36,272 nucleotides of DNA from Clostridia bacterium (GTDB lineage Bacteria; Bacillota; Clostridia; TANB77; CAG-465): positions 1 through 36,272 of the forward strand of contig JAOAHC010000001.1 of assembly GCA_026415435.1 (NCBI GenBank). The letters run 5' to 3'. The notes under the pieces were generated by a model. That model saw only the letters and a program-made list of their open reading frames with translations. It was not told where the DNA came from and did not search any database. The translations under genes were made by a program, and so were the position numbers. Of the stretch, positions 26,508 to 35,181 are shown piece by piece; within the stretch, counting starts at the first letter, position 1, and each line of letters begins with the position of its first letter.

Positions 26508-26963
26508 ATGAATAATAGAAAGTTAGGTTTATCGCTTGTTTCAATTGTATTGTATGTTATATTATTCTTTACTTTTGTTACTTTTGCTGTTGCTATTAGT
26601 TCAAATGTGAATTATTCAGTGCTAGGTCAAAAAGGCGAATTGTATGTTAATGAGCAGTACAGTAAATTACAATATAATCTTTTTAATAGTGCAAAAAATA
26701 GCCAAAGTGTTAGTCTCATTAATAATAAAATAGTTTTTTCTAATAATGATGAGTATTCTTTCGATACAAGTAGAAAAGTAATATATAAAAATAACGGGAT
26801 ACTTGTTAATGGTGTTGATAATTTTGCTATAAATTCAGTAGATACCACAAATTTAGTGGATAATTCAAAATATTTAAGCTATACAGTTTCATTTGTAAAG
26901 TATGGTAAAAATTTAACAAAAAATTTATTTATTTCAGTAGGTGATATATATGAAAATCAGTAA
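26508..26963 (+). CDS. Pseudopilin-like minor pilus protein
   Basis: 151 residues. KLGLSLVSIVLYVILFFTFVTFAVAIS is a pilin-type N-terminal helix after a short basic leader, with Gly7 as the likely cleavage point; +5 is Ser-Ile rather than Glu. The remaining domain is beta-rich with repeated NNKIVFSNNDEYSF and YKNNGILVNG turns, similar to GspJ-type pseudopilins. The ATG directly abuts the stop of the fusion gene, with AAAGGA inside it, indicating coupled translation. Confidence 0.7.
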   Translation: MNNRKLGLSLVSIVLYVILFFTFVTFAVAISSNVNYSVLGQKGELYVNEQYSKLQYNLFNSAKNSQSVSLINNKIVFSNNDEYSFDTSRKVIYKNNGILVNGVDNFAINSVDTTNLVDNSKYLSYTVSFVKYGKNLTKNLFISVGDIYENQ

Positions 26964-27153
26964 ACTTAAAGGTTCAGGTATTTTAGTTGTTGTTTTATCT
27001 GCAGTAGTATTTATGATATATGCGTCGTCTACATATTCTGAACAAGAACATTATGAACTATTGCAAAAAAAATATGAAGATTCAATAGTTAAGTATTATG
27101 AAAAAAATATTGATAATATAGAAGATATGTATATAAAATTAACAAATACGTAA
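26950..27153 (+). CDS. Short single-pass membrane protein, pilus locus
   Basis: 67 residues from ATG 26950, overlapping the previous gene by 14 bp; AGTAGGTGAT lies just ahead, so the earlier GTG (26941) is unlikely. A basic start (KISKLKG) and one hydrophobic segment SGILVVVLSAVVFMIYA are followed by a Tyr/Glu/Lys-rich helical tail. It looks like the small GspK/PilX-position protein, but no family is recognised. Confidence 0.7.
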   Translation: MKISKLKGSGILVVVLSAVVFMIYASSTYSEQEHYELLQKKYEDSIVKYYEKNIDNIEDMYIKLTNT

Positions 27154-27173
27154 GAAAAATAGGAGGAGAAGCT

Positions 27174-28811
27174 ATGTTTGAAAGTGTAAGAAGTAAAAAA
27201 AATCCAATAGGTATTGAGTTTATAAAAAGGGGACTTTTAACAGAAGAGCAAGTTGACAGAGTACTACAATATCAAAAAGATCATAAAAACCTTAAATTTG
27301 GAGAAATAGTTGATATTCTTGATATGTGTGATAAACAAAGTTTATTAGATGTTTTAGCATTTAAACTTCAAATGAATAAAACTATGCTAGATGCTAAGCT
27401 TAATATAAACCCGGTAGATTATTTACCAAGAGACATGATAATAAACTACAAAGCTATACCATTCATTTTAGAAGGTAATAGGCTTAGTGTTGCTTTTGCC
27501 GACCCTATGAATATACAAAAACTTAAAGAAATAGAACTATTTTTAATGAATGCTGGTTTTGAAATGGATCCATATGTAACACTATATACTAGTATTATGA
27601 ATCAAGTTGAAAATGTAAGATCAGTTGAAAATAAGTTTGTTGATAAAGATGAAAAAGATGTTACTGTACTTATTGATAATATAATAATGACAGCTATACA
27701 AAAAAGAGCCAGTGATATTCACGTAGAGCCTATGGAGGATAAAGTAAGAATAAGATTTAGGGTTGACGGTGAATTAATAACTGTTACAGAACTTCCTAAG
27801 GATAGACAGCAATTAATTACTGGTAGATTAAAATCAATTTCAAATATGCACCAAGAATTAACTTATGATCAAGATGGTAGTATAAATACGTATGAGAATT
27901 TTAGCATACGTGTATCTAGCCAAAAAAATGTAAACGGAGAAAAATTTGTTCTTAGATTTTTAAAGAAAAATAGTAATGTAAGAGATTTATTTGATTTAGG
28001 ATTTCCTAGAGATCAAGAGCTTGTTAGTAAAGCATTTGATAAGAGAAACAGCGTAATAATGGTTTGTGCACCAACAGGTGAAGGTAAAACTACCACTTTA
28101 TATAGCGTTATAAGTTACCTAAACAGACCACAAATAAATGTGGTATCAATTGAAAACCCAGTTGAAATGAGACTACCTGGAATAAATCAGGTAGAAATAG
28201 GACCAAATATAACGTTTGCATCAGCACTTAGAACAGTTCTAAGACAAGATCCAGACATAATATTGGTAGGAGAAATAAGAGATCAAGAAACTGCTGAAAT
28301 TGCTATTGAAGCAGGTCAAACAGGACACTTAGTTTTAAGTACAATCCATACAATTGATGCTGTTGAGGCGATAACAAGAATAAGAAAAATGGGTATATCT
28401 GATTATGACGTTTCATCAACTATAGTAACAGGAATATCTCAAAGACTAGTAAGAAGACTATGTGAAAGATGTAAAAAACCTCATTCAATAACTGAAGAAG
28501 ATGAAAAATATTTTGAAAAGGTTACTAAACTTGTAGATAAGAAATTTGATTTAAGTAATGCACATTTATTTGAACCTGTAGGATGCGATTTTTGTATGGG
28601 AACAGGATACTACGAAAGAATAGCTGTATTTGAAATTTTAATAGTAGATGAATATTTAAAAAATATGATTGCTGATTCAAAATCTACACTTGAAATAAAA
28701 AGATATGCAAGAGAAAATTGTGGATATGAACCTTTAATAATTGATGGAGTAAGAAAAGTATTGAATGGTACTACTACAATAGATGAACTTAAAAGAAAAG
28801 TGTTTATATAG
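27174..28811 (+). CDS. pilB: Type IV pilus assembly ATPase PilB
   Basis: 545 residues. An N-terminal GspE/MshEN domain (about 1-150: GIEFIKRGLLTEEQVDRVLQYQ) precedes the hexameric ATPase core with DNIIMTAIQKRASDIHVEPME, RIRFRVDGEL, Walker A APTGEGKTT (299-307; Glu where Ser is common), Asp box NPVEMRLPGINQVEI, Walker B DPDIILVGEIRD (about 359-370) and GQTGHLVLSTIHT (His box). A four-Cys zinc knuckle, CERCKK and CDFCMGTGYYER, confirms an extension ATPase of the PilB/GspE type. It powers pilus assembly at the inner membrane. AGGAGGAGAAG precedes the ATG. Confidence 0.95.
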   Translation: MFESVRSKKNPIGIEFIKRGLLTEEQVDRVLQYQKDHKNLKFGEIVDILDMCDKQSLLDVLAFKLQMNKTMLDAKLNINPVDYLPRDMIINYKAIPFILEGNRLSVAFADPMNIQKLKEIELFLMNAGFEMDPYVTLYTSIMNQVENVRSVENKFVDKDEKDVTVLIDNIIMTAIQKRASDIHVEPMEDKVRIRFRVDGELITVTELPKDRQQLITGRLKSISNMHQELTYDQDGSINTYENFSIRVSSQKNVNGEKFVLRFLKKNSNVRDLFDLGFPRDQELVSKAFDKRNSVIMVCAPTGEGKTTTLYSVISYLNRPQINVVSIENPVEMRLPGINQVEIGPNITFASALRTVLRQDPDIILVGEIRDQETAEIAIEAGQTGHLVLSTIHTIDAVEAITRIRKMGISDYDVSSTIVTGISQRLVRRLCERCKKPHSITEEDEKYFEKVTKLVDKKFDLSNAHLFEPVGCDFCMGTGYYERIAVFEILIVDEYLKNMIADSKSTLEIKRYARENCGYEPLIIDGVRKVLNGTTTIDELKRKVFI

Positions 28812-28824
28812 TTAGGAGTATATT

Positions 28825-29925
28825 ATGGATTTAATTTATATGATTTTGCAAAAGGCTATTGATATGGATGCCACAGATATTCATTTAGTACCAGATATTA
28901 GCCCAATATATAGAGTTAAAAGAAAACTAAATTTTGACTCTACAATGCTTCCAATGAGTTCAGTTACATTATTTGAATTAGTTGACTTTTTTTCAAAAAA
29001 TGTGGTGGGACTTAAAAATTCTTTTGATGAAAGGAAGCAATCAGATTTTCCATATACATATAAAAATTACAGATTTAGAATAAATGTATCTTTTACTAAA
29101 GGTAGTCCTACATTTTCTATAAGAGTAATACCAAATGGCGATATTGATATAGAAAATCTAGGAATCGCAGAAATAGTAAAAAAGATGAAAAAAATAAATT
29201 CAGGGTTAGTTTTACTTACAGGTAAAGTAAATTCAGGTAAGTCAACTACTATGAATGCATATATACAAGAAGTTAATAAAGTAGAAACAAAAAAAATCGT
29301 ATCTCTAGAAGATCCAATTGAATATGTACATAGATCAAATAAGTGTGCTATTGTGCAAAAAGAAATAGGTAGAGAGTCTGATGTTTTATCATATAATGAT
29401 GGACTTATAAACTTACTTAGAGAAGATTCAGACATTAATATAATAGGAGAGATAAGAGACTACAAAACTATGGATGTTGTAATTGATTTAGCTGAATCTG
29501 GAGGACTTGTTTTAGGTACATTACATACAAGATCATGTGGCGAAACAATAGAAAGAATAGTTAATATGTATGAGCCTGCAGATCAGATGAATATTAAAAC
29601 AGCGGTTTCTTCAATATTAAAAATGGTTGTTTCTCAAAAATTAGTTGTTGGTACAAAAGGTAACTTAGTGCTAGTTCCAGAAATAATGATGGTAAATCCT
29701 ACTATTGCGGCTCAAATTAGACAACCTCAATTCAGTGTTTCAGATTTAGAGGATGCTATACATTCACAAAGAGAAATGGGATGTTTAAGTTATGAATATT
29801 CTTTTGCAGACTTATATTTAAAAGGTGCAATAGATATGAAAGTTATAAGAGAAAATGTTGATCAAAGTAGACTAGATATAATTAAAGGTTTAATTGTAAA
29901 TGGCGGTGGAGTTGTAGGTTTGTAA
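28825..29925 (+). CDS. pilT: Type IV pilus retraction-type ATPase PilT
   Basis: 366 residues, no zinc knuckle. PilT-type start DLIYMILQKAIDMDATDIHLVPD, then Walker A TGKVNSGKST (132-141), in which the common PTGSGKS form is changed to KVNSGKS, Asp box LEDPIEYVH, Walker B DSDINIIGEIRD, and SGGLVLGTLHT. The PilT marker AIRNLIRE is not conserved; the aligned part reads TIAAQIRQ. The enzyme should disassemble pili, but the divergent P-loop and lost motif leave retraction activity uncertain. It follows pilB by 13 bp. Confidence 0.88.
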   Translation: MDLIYMILQKAIDMDATDIHLVPDISPIYRVKRKLNFDSTMLPMSSVTLFELVDFFSKNVVGLKNSFDERKQSDFPYTYKNYRFRINVSFTKGSPTFSIRVIPNGDIDIENLGIAEIVKKMKKINSGLVLLTGKVNSGKSTTMNAYIQEVNKVETKKIVSLEDPIEYVHRSNKCAIVQKEIGRESDVLSYNDGLINLLREDSDINIIGEIRDYKTMDVVIDLAESGGLVLGTLHTRSCGETIERIVNMYEPADQMNIKTAVSSILKMVVSQKLVVGTKGNLVLVPEIMMVNPTIAAQIRQPQFSVSDLEDAIHSQREMGCLSYEYSFADLYLKGAIDMKVIRENVDQSRLDIIKGLIVNGGGVVGL

Positions 29926-29947
29926 TTTGTATATTTTAAAGATGCTA

Positions 29948-29977
29948 TTGACAAAATAAATACATATAGGGTATTAT
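29948..29977 (+). promoter_or_regulatory. Candidate sigma-A promoter of pilC
   Basis: TTGACA (29948-29953), 18 bases, TATTAT (29972-29977), in the 105-bp gap after pilT. It suggests pilC may be read independently of the long operon. Confidence 0.55.
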
Positions 29978-30030
29978 ATATGTGTTAGAATAAAAGGTAA
30001 AATATTGTCAGCTTATGGGAGGTGAATCTT

Positions 30031-31350
30031 TTGCCAGATTATAAATACAGAGCGGCATTAAGAGATGGTAAAATTGTTAGGGGTAAAATGGTAGCAGTAA
30101 ACAAATCTCAGGTTATCACTAAGCTCAAAATGTCAAAAATACAGCCAATATCAATTAAAAGAATGAAAGAAACAAGAAAAAAGGTTAGTAAATCTCATTT
30201 TGATACATTTAAAAATGGAATTCAGATTAAAAATCAAGCACCAAAATTAGATATTAGTAAAGTATCATTTAGTGATTTGAAAAACATAGATTTCCACCCA
30301 TTTAGAAGAGTATCTTCTAAGGATTTAATAATTTTTTCGAACACTTTGTATATATTAAAAAAAGCAAGATTCAATAATATACAAGCATTACAATCTTTAT
30401 TTGAAGGTACTGAAAATCCTGCTTTTAAAGATGTTGTAGAGGATATTTTAATAGGCGTTGAGGCCGGAGAAAGATTAAATGCAGTAATGGCAAATTACCC
30501 TAAAGTTTTTCCACCTATGTATGTTAATTTCATAAAAGTTGGTGAAGAATCTGGTTCGTTAGATGTAGCCTTACTACATGCAAGGGATTATTTAGAAAGC
30601 TCACTAAAATTAAAAAAACAAATAAGATCGACTATTATTCCAAGATCTTTACAATTTATAGGTATAATGATAGCATTATTTGTATCTTTGCTTATTGGTG
30701 TTCCACTTATTCAAAATGTATATGATATGTTTGGATCTAAGCAAAAGCTTCCAGCTGCAACATTAATAGCTGTTGATATTACAAAATGGATGCTAGCAAA
30801 CTGGTATATATTAGTTCTACTTATTGTTGTTCTTGTTTTGGGATTTATAATATATATAAATACGGCAAGAGGACGATATTTATGGGATAGATTCTTACTT
30901 AAAATACCTGTTCTTGGAAATTTAAATAAGAATATAATGGTAAATAAATTTTTTCTAGCTATGCTATTAAATTTAAAAAATGGAATGAGAATACAAGAAA
31001 GCTTAGAAATATCTAAAAATGTAACAGGAAACTACTATTTTTTATCTATTGTTGAAGTAGGAAAATCAAACAGTTTATCAGGTGGATCATGGATAGAGCC
31101 TTTCGGTGAACATGGACTGTTTAAACCAATGGTAATAGAAATGTTAAATATAGGTATGAAAACTGATTTAACAGAAATGATGGAAAAAGTAAATGAATAT
31201 ATTAAGATGGAAATTGATGAGTCTATTGCTAGATTCGTTAAATTCTTACCTGAAATAACCTATTTATTTGTTGGAATAGCTTTAATTGCGTTTATGATAA
31301 CTGTAATGGTTCCACTTATAAACGTATATATGGGTGGATTCTTAATGTAA
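30031..31350 (+). CDS. pilC: Type IV pilus platform protein PilC
   Basis: 439 residues. The N-terminus has YKYRAALRDGKIVRGKMVA, the usual first strand of the PilC/GspF family, and VSSKDLIIFSNTLYILKKARFNNIQALQSL opens the first T2SSF domain. Three membrane segments (about 205-228, 252-275 and 412-434) and a second repeat (PVLGNLNKNIMVNKFFLAMLLNLKNGMRIQESL) follow. FVGIALIAFMITVMVPLINVYMGGFL is the typical end. It is the inner-membrane platform on which PilB and PilT act. Start is TTG 30031 because GGGAGG (30017-30022) lies 8 bases upstream; the GTG at 30022 is part of that site. Confidence 0.93.
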   Translation: MPDYKYRAALRDGKIVRGKMVAVNKSQVITKLKMSKIQPISIKRMKETRKKVSKSHFDTFKNGIQIKNQAPKLDISKVSFSDLKNIDFHPFRRVSSKDLIIFSNTLYILKKARFNNIQALQSLFEGTENPAFKDVVEDILIGVEAGERLNAVMANYPKVFPPMYVNFIKVGEESGSLDVALLHARDYLESSLKLKKQIRSTIIPRSLQFIGIMIALFVSLLIGVPLIQNVYDMFGSKQKLPAATLIAVDITKWMLANWYILVLLIVVLVLGFIIYINTARGRYLWDRFLLKIPVLGNLNKNIMVNKFFLAMLLNLKNGMRIQESLEISKNVTGNYYFLSIVEVGKSNSLSGGSWIEPFGEHGLFKPMVIEMLNIGMKTDLTEMMEKVNEYIKMEIDESIARFVKFLPEITYLFVGIALIAFMITVMVPLINVYMGGFLM

Positions 31351-31445
31351 GTAATGTAGAAAAATATAAAAAATAAGAAAAATAAGGACAAGTAGTAATA
31401 AAATAACAAGTCATTGAATATATATATTATTAGTGGTGATATATA

Positions 31446-32465
31446 TTGAAAAAATGGCTTGTTTTTTTCTACTCTTTTTTAGGCATACTTGTTATCGCAT
31501 CAATACTAATGTATTTAATATTAAACTATAATGCACATAAGAAAAAACAAGAAAAATATGAACAAGCTCAAGAAAAGCAAGATATTGAATTAAAAGCAAA
31601 TCAAACTATAAGAGTGAAGATGTCAAAAACAGGTGAAATAGTAGCTATGGATATAAATGACTATTTAAGAGGAGTAATCCCGGCTGAAATGCCACCCTCA
31701 TATAATATGGAAGCACTAAAAGCCCAAGCAGTTGTTGCAAGAACATATACTTATAGAAAAATTCAAGATAGGGCAGAGGGTCCTGACGCAGATATATGCG
31801 ATAATTTTAACCATTGTCAAGCTTTCTACACAAAGGATAAATTGTTTGAGATATGGAGAGGTAGAGGATTTTCAGAAGATACAATAAAAGAATATTGGGA
31901 TAAAGTAGCTCAAGCAGTAAACGAAACTCAAGGTGTAGTTATAACATATAAAGGTGAATATATAAAGGCATATTTTCATGCGAGTAGTCCTGAAAAAACA
32001 GAAGATGTGAGTCAAATATGGGGTGGTCAAAGAATAGATTATTTAGTAAGTGTAGAAAGCAAAGAGTTTGAAGATTATCAATGGAGAAATAGTACAGTTG
32101 AATTGTCATATGGTGATTTTGAGCAAAAAGTTGTTCAAAATGTTAATAGTAGATACAGAATAAATAATAGAGGTGATAGTCCTGTTATATGTATAAATAG
32201 TTATACAATTTCAGGGAGAATAAAAGATGTAAAAATTGGAAATGATATCGTTAGTGCAGAAAAAATGAGAACTATTTTTGGGTTAAGATCAACTAATTTT
32301 GTACTAAAATGTGAAAATAATAAGGTGATTTTTAATGTTATAGGATATGGTCATGGAATTGGTATGAGTCAGGTGGGAGCTAACTATTACGCATCACAGA
32401 ATATGTCGTATAAGGATATAATTAAACACTATTATACTGGGGTTGATGTTATAAAAATAAATTAA
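31446..32465 (+). CDS. spoIID: Stage II sporulation protein D (peptidoglycan lytic transglycosylase)
   Basis: 339 residues. N-terminal membrane anchor (about 4-25), then the SpoIID/LytB domain: MDINDYLRGVIPAEMPPSYNMEALKAQAVVARTYTY, with catalytic Glu in PAEMP, FHASSPEKTEDVSQIWGG, and the closing GYGHGIGMSQVGANYYASQNMSYKDIIKHYYTGV. SpoIID cleaves peptidoglycan glycan strands in the DMP engulfment machine. TTG start with GGTGAT 5 bases upstream. Upstream 31351-31445 shows no clear terminator or promoter; spoIIQ follows after 16 bp. Confidence 0.95.
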   Translation: MKKWLVFFYSFLGILVIASILMYLILNYNAHKKKQEKYEQAQEKQDIELKANQTIRVKMSKTGEIVAMDINDYLRGVIPAEMPPSYNMEALKAQAVVARTYTYRKIQDRAEGPDADICDNFNHCQAFYTKDKLFEIWRGRGFSEDTIKEYWDKVAQAVNETQGVVITYKGEYIKAYFHASSPEKTEDVSQIWGGQRIDYLVSVESKEFEDYQWRNSTVELSYGDFEQKVVQNVNSRYRINNRGDSPVICINSYTISGRIKDVKIGNDIVSAEKMRTIFGLRSTNFVLKCENNKVIFNVIGYGHGIGMSQVGANYYASQNMSYKDIIKHYYTGVDVIKIN

Positions 32466-32481
32466 CTAAGGAGGAAATTTT

Positions 32482-33405
32482 ATGAGAGTTAAGTTAAATG
32501 AGAAAATGGTTGGTCATAGAATATTAAACAAAAGATCAAATAATGCTAAAAAGGAAAATGCAAAGAAATTTAGATATTTAAGTCTAAATAAAAAGCAAAA
32601 AAGTAATACAAAAAAAGTAAGAGAAAATAATATATTTACTAGGTTTAAAAAATATATTTCAAATATTTTTAGAAATAAAAATAAACTTGCAAGCAGTTAC
32701 TATTTACTACTTATAGGTATGTTTGCACTTGCAACAACAAGTGTAGTTATAACAACCAAAGCATATGGTATATTTTCAAAAGAAAACTATACTGTATATG
32801 GTAGTATAGATAATAAAGGGAAAAATAATAATACTGATGAAAAGACAAATGATAAAAATATAGTAGAACAAAGTAATCAGACTAATAATATAGATACAAT
32901 TAATAAAAATGCAGAACAAACAGCAGTTGCGGTAAGTACAAAGACTAATACTTCTACTAAAACTAATAATACTAAAGTTAGTAGTACACCTAAAGTAGAA
33001 CCACTAGTTTTTTCTAAACCATTAAGTGGACAAATTATAAAACCATATTCTGTGGACAAGGTAGTATATTCAAAAACACTTGAACTTTGGAAAACACATA
33101 ATGCAATTGATATATCAGGTCAGTTAGGAGAGAGTGTAAAAAGCATTGAAAGAGGATTAGTTGAAAAGGTATATGAAGACTCATTTTACGGTTTTACTAT
33201 TATAATTGATCATGGTCAAGGATATAGAAGTATATATTCAAATTTGGATAAAGAGGTTTTAGTAAAAGCTAAACAAAATATAAAAAAGGGGCAATCAATA
33301 GGAAAAGTAGGAAATTCTTCAATAGGTGAAATAAAAGATGAACCCCATATACATTTTCAGTTGTATAAAGATTCAAAACTTGTCGATCCAACCAATATTT
33401 TTTAA
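32482..33405 (+). CDS. spoIIQ: SpoIIQ-like M23 peptidase domain protein
   Basis: 307 residues: a basic cytosolic part (about 1-72), one membrane segment (about 73-96), an Asn/Thr/Lys-rich stalk and a LytM/M23 domain (about 175-307). Metal ligands are kept: H206 and D210 in HNAID, and H289-x-H291 in HIHF, with SNLD replacing the usual catalytic-His region YSHL. In clostridia SpoIIQ bridges forespore and mother-cell membranes with SpoIIIAH and retains a metal site, unlike the Bacillus form. It sits between spoIID and spoIIID, the usual clostridial order. GGAGGAAATTTT precedes the ATG. Confidence 0.85.
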   Translation: MRVKLNEKMVGHRILNKRSNNAKKENAKKFRYLSLNKKQKSNTKKVRENNIFTRFKKYISNIFRNKNKLASSYYLLLIGMFALATTSVVITTKAYGIFSKENYTVYGSIDNKGKNNNTDEKTNDKNIVEQSNQTNNIDTINKNAEQTAVAVSTKTNTSTKTNNTKVSSTPKVEPLVFSKPLSGQIIKPYSVDKVVYSKTLELWKTHNAIDISGQLGESVKSIERGLVEKVYEDSFYGFTIIIDHGQGYRSIYSNLDKEVLVKAKQNIKKGQSIGKVGNSSIGEIKDEPHIHFQLYKDSKLVDPTNIF

Positions 33406-33472
33406 TGCATAATTATAAAAGTCATGAATAAAATATGAGTATAGAATAATTTATACAATAGGGGTGATAGTT

Positions 33473-33733
33473 TTGTTAGAATATGATATTGAAGAAAGAG
33501 CAAAGACTCTAGCAACATATATAATAGAAACAAAAAGTACTGTTAGAGCAGCTGCTAAAATGTTTAACATAAGTAAATCAACTGTACATAAAGATATTGC
33601 AGAAAGGCTAGAAAAGGTAAATCCTTCTCTTGCAAATGAGGCAAAAAAAATACTAGAAATAAATAAGAATGAAAGGCACATAAGAGGTGGTCTTGCGACT
33701 AAGATGAAATATAGTCATGATAAGATAGGATAA
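33473..33733 (+). CDS. spoIIID: Stage III sporulation transcriptional regulator SpoIIID
   Basis: 86 residues. The helix-turn-helix VRAAAKMFNISKSTVHKDIAERL and the basic end ERHIRGGLATKMKYS are diagnostic. SpoIIID represses and activates sigma-E genes in the mother cell and leads to sigma-K synthesis. Start is TTG 33473, about 6 bases after GGGGTGAT; an in-frame GTG at 33464 is inside that site. It follows spoIIQ by 67 bp and may share its mRNA. Confidence 0.96.
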   Translation: MLEYDIEERAKTLATYIIETKSTVRAAAKMFNISKSTVHKDIAERLEKVNPSLANEAKKILEINKNERHIRGGLATKMKYSHDKIG

Positions 33734-33756
33734 AATAGTGAAATCTGATTTAAAAA

Positions 33757-33810
33757 TGAACTGCATCCCAAATGCTAAACTTTTTTGTCTAACATTTGGG
33801 GTGCAGTTCA
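33757..33810. mobile_element. Solo pair of IS3-type terminal repeats (54 bp)
   Basis: Two 24-base arms (33757-33780 and 33787-33810) match at 21 of 24 and enclose only T6. Outer ends are TG and CA, and the arms read TGAACTGCA(C/T)CCCAAATG inward, the pattern of IS3-family inverted repeats and similar to the tip at 124-139. It looks like an internally deleted element or MITE; alternatively it is a hairpin that ends the spoIIID mRNA, but there is no T run after it. No clear target duplication is seen. The rest of 33734-34053 holds no gene apart from a sigma-K-like promoter. Confidence 0.6.
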
Positions 33811-33980
33811 AAGTTAAATAGACTTATAGTGTTGTTTTTTCTTTAAACATTCATTATAAAAATATTTAAAATTTTCATTGCTCACTTATGGTATTAAAAA
33901 TATAAAACTAATTTATATTCTATTAGATATTAACAAATATGCATAGTTAATAATTATAACTGTGAGAATAACATTGTGTA

Positions 33981-34007
33981 ACTATAAATAATACACTGCA
34001 TAATATA
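33981..34007 (+). promoter_or_regulatory. Candidate sigma-K promoter of the collagen-like gene
   Basis: AC (33981-33982), 16 bases, CATAATATA (33999-34007), matching the AC-N16/17-CATANNNTA consensus. The start would be near 34014, leaving the GGGAGGGA site at 34040-34047 intact. Confidence 0.5.
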
Positions 34008-34053
34008 TTATAAAACATTTAAATGTTTTTTAAAATCACGGGAGGGACATCTT

Positions 34054-34758
34054 ATGTCAGAAGAATATATGTGGCAGCACGGTGATGAAGATTACTGTAA
34101 TTGCCCATACAAAAGACCTTGTTGTAATTGCTGCTGTGTAGGACCAACGGGATCAAAAGGACCAACAGGACCAACAGGACCAACAGGACCAACAGGACCG
34201 ACAGGACCGACAGGACCAACGGGATTGACAGGATCAACGGGACCGACAGGACCGACAGGACCAACAGGAACATGTGAATGTCAATGTGAATCTATTGGGG
34301 AACAAATAACTAATGGTGGAATGGAAGAGTTTACGGATGATATTCCTGATGGATGGGATACTACAACGCCTGATGAAGTTTCAGAAGAAACATTGCAAGG
34401 AAGAGTTCATTCTGGTAATTCATCAGTAAATTTAGAAGATGGAGCTATTTTAACACAAACCGTTACTACTGTAAATGGAGGATGTTTTTATGAATTATCT
34501 TTCTTTGCACGTGGAGAAGGTGCGCAAGTTAGTTTAACTGCAACAGTTATTTTTATAACTCCAATGGGAAATGTTGTTGGAGGATCAATAATTGTTAGAC
34601 AACAGGATATACCTAATGACAATAGAAATTTTGCATTTTACAGAATAATAACAGCGCAAGCACCATTAAATGTAACAAGCGCAATCATTAGTTTTGAAGT
34701 AACTGCAAATGGAGAGCAATCTTTAGATTTAGATGATGTATCTTTTAGTGTAAACTAA
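34054..34758 (+). CDS. Collagen-like GPT-repeat protein, probable spore surface
   Basis: 234 residues. A Cys-rich start (C15, C17, C23, C24, C26-C28) precedes 14 Gly-X-Thr-type collagen triplets (residues 30-71, mostly GPT), then CECQC (74-78) and a beta-sandwich domain with [37 protein letters not shown] and [10 protein letters not shown], a carbohydrate-binding type of fold. No signal peptide is present, as in BclA-like exosporium proteins made in the mother cell. The sigma-K-like promoter and nearby spoIIID suggest a spore outer layer. The cysteines may cross-link it. Confidence 0.8.
   Translation: MSEEYMWQHGDEDYCNCPYKRPCCNCCCVGPTGSKGPTGPTGPTGPTGPTGPTGPTGLTGSTGPTGPTGPTGTCECQCESIGEQITNGGMEEFTDDIPDGWDTTTPDEVSEETLQGRVHSGNSSVNLEDGAILTQTVTTVNGGCFYELSFFARGEGAQVSLTATVIFITPMGNVVGGSIIVRQQDIPNDNRNFAFYRIITAQAPLNVTSAIISFEVTANGEQSLDLDDVSFSVN
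34142..34267 (+). repeat. Collagen-like tandem 9-bp repeat
   Basis: Nine-base units of the form ggaccaacr repeat about 14 times inside the gene, coding Gly-Pro-Thr, with a few variants. Such tracts often change copy number between strains. Confidence 0.85.
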
Positions 34759-34773
34759 ATCTATGGAATTTTA

Positions 34774-34811
34774 ACTGTAACAAAGCATGCTGTTTTGTTG
34801 CAGTTTTTTTA
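34774..34811 (+). terminator. Terminator of the collagen-like gene
   Basis: An 11-bp stem with one G-U pair (34774-34784 with 34794-34804), then a T7-8 run. Confidence 0.8.
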
Positions 34812-34940
34812 TATAAAGCTTATTATTATAAATTATTTATACAAAGCAAAGAAAGGTATACATAAGTATTGAAAAACATTTTAAAAATTACTATTAATAC
34901 ATGGCAGGTTTAAACATACTTGCAGAAGAGGAGAGAGAAA

Positions 34941-35003
34941 GTGATACCAAGTCTTTTAAAAGTAATATTAGGTTGGATAGATACAGTATTTGCACAAGAA
35001 TAA
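34941..35003 (+). CDS. Possible 20-residue amphipathic peptide
   Basis: GTG start, TAA at 35001-35003. The product begins MIPSLLKVILGW and ends DTVFAQE: a hydrophobic, possibly amphipathic helix with an acidic end. Support is an AGGAG site (34929-34933) 7 bases upstream. No homologue is recognised, and the length makes chance likely. No terminator or clear promoter of its own is seen. The surrounding 34811-35180 is otherwise without a convincing gene. Confidence 0.3.
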   Translation: MIPSLLKVILGWIDTVFAQE

Positions 35004-35181
35004 ATATAGTAAGATATATTATGAATGATAAATTACTAAATATAATTATAAAAATATATTTAATTATTTTGATTTTCAAAAAGCATTACTAAATTAGTAA
35101 TACTTTTAATTTTATAAATGATAAATAATTGAAATATTATATAAAATCTAAAAAACATCTTTTAAGTATAAAGATAAGTTG

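Noticed and set aside
26941..26949. GTG start for the short membrane protein
   Set aside because: The GTG is inside the ribosome binding site that serves ATG 26950.
33431..33459. Sigma-E-like promoter before spoIIID (AAATATG-N14-TATACAAT)
   Set aside because: The predicted start would fall on or after the ribosome binding site, so the mRNA could not be translated from the chosen start.
33757..33810. Simple rho-independent terminator of spoIIID
   Set aside because: The T run is in the loop, not after the stem, and the ends and core match IS3-type repeats better.
34142..34267. CRISPR-like array
   Set aside because: The tandem units are in-frame Gly-Pro-Thr codons without spacers.
34901..35092. 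63-residue reading frame
   Set aside because: No ribosome binding site at its start, no family resemblance and AT-rich residue content; the shorter frame at 34941 has better support.
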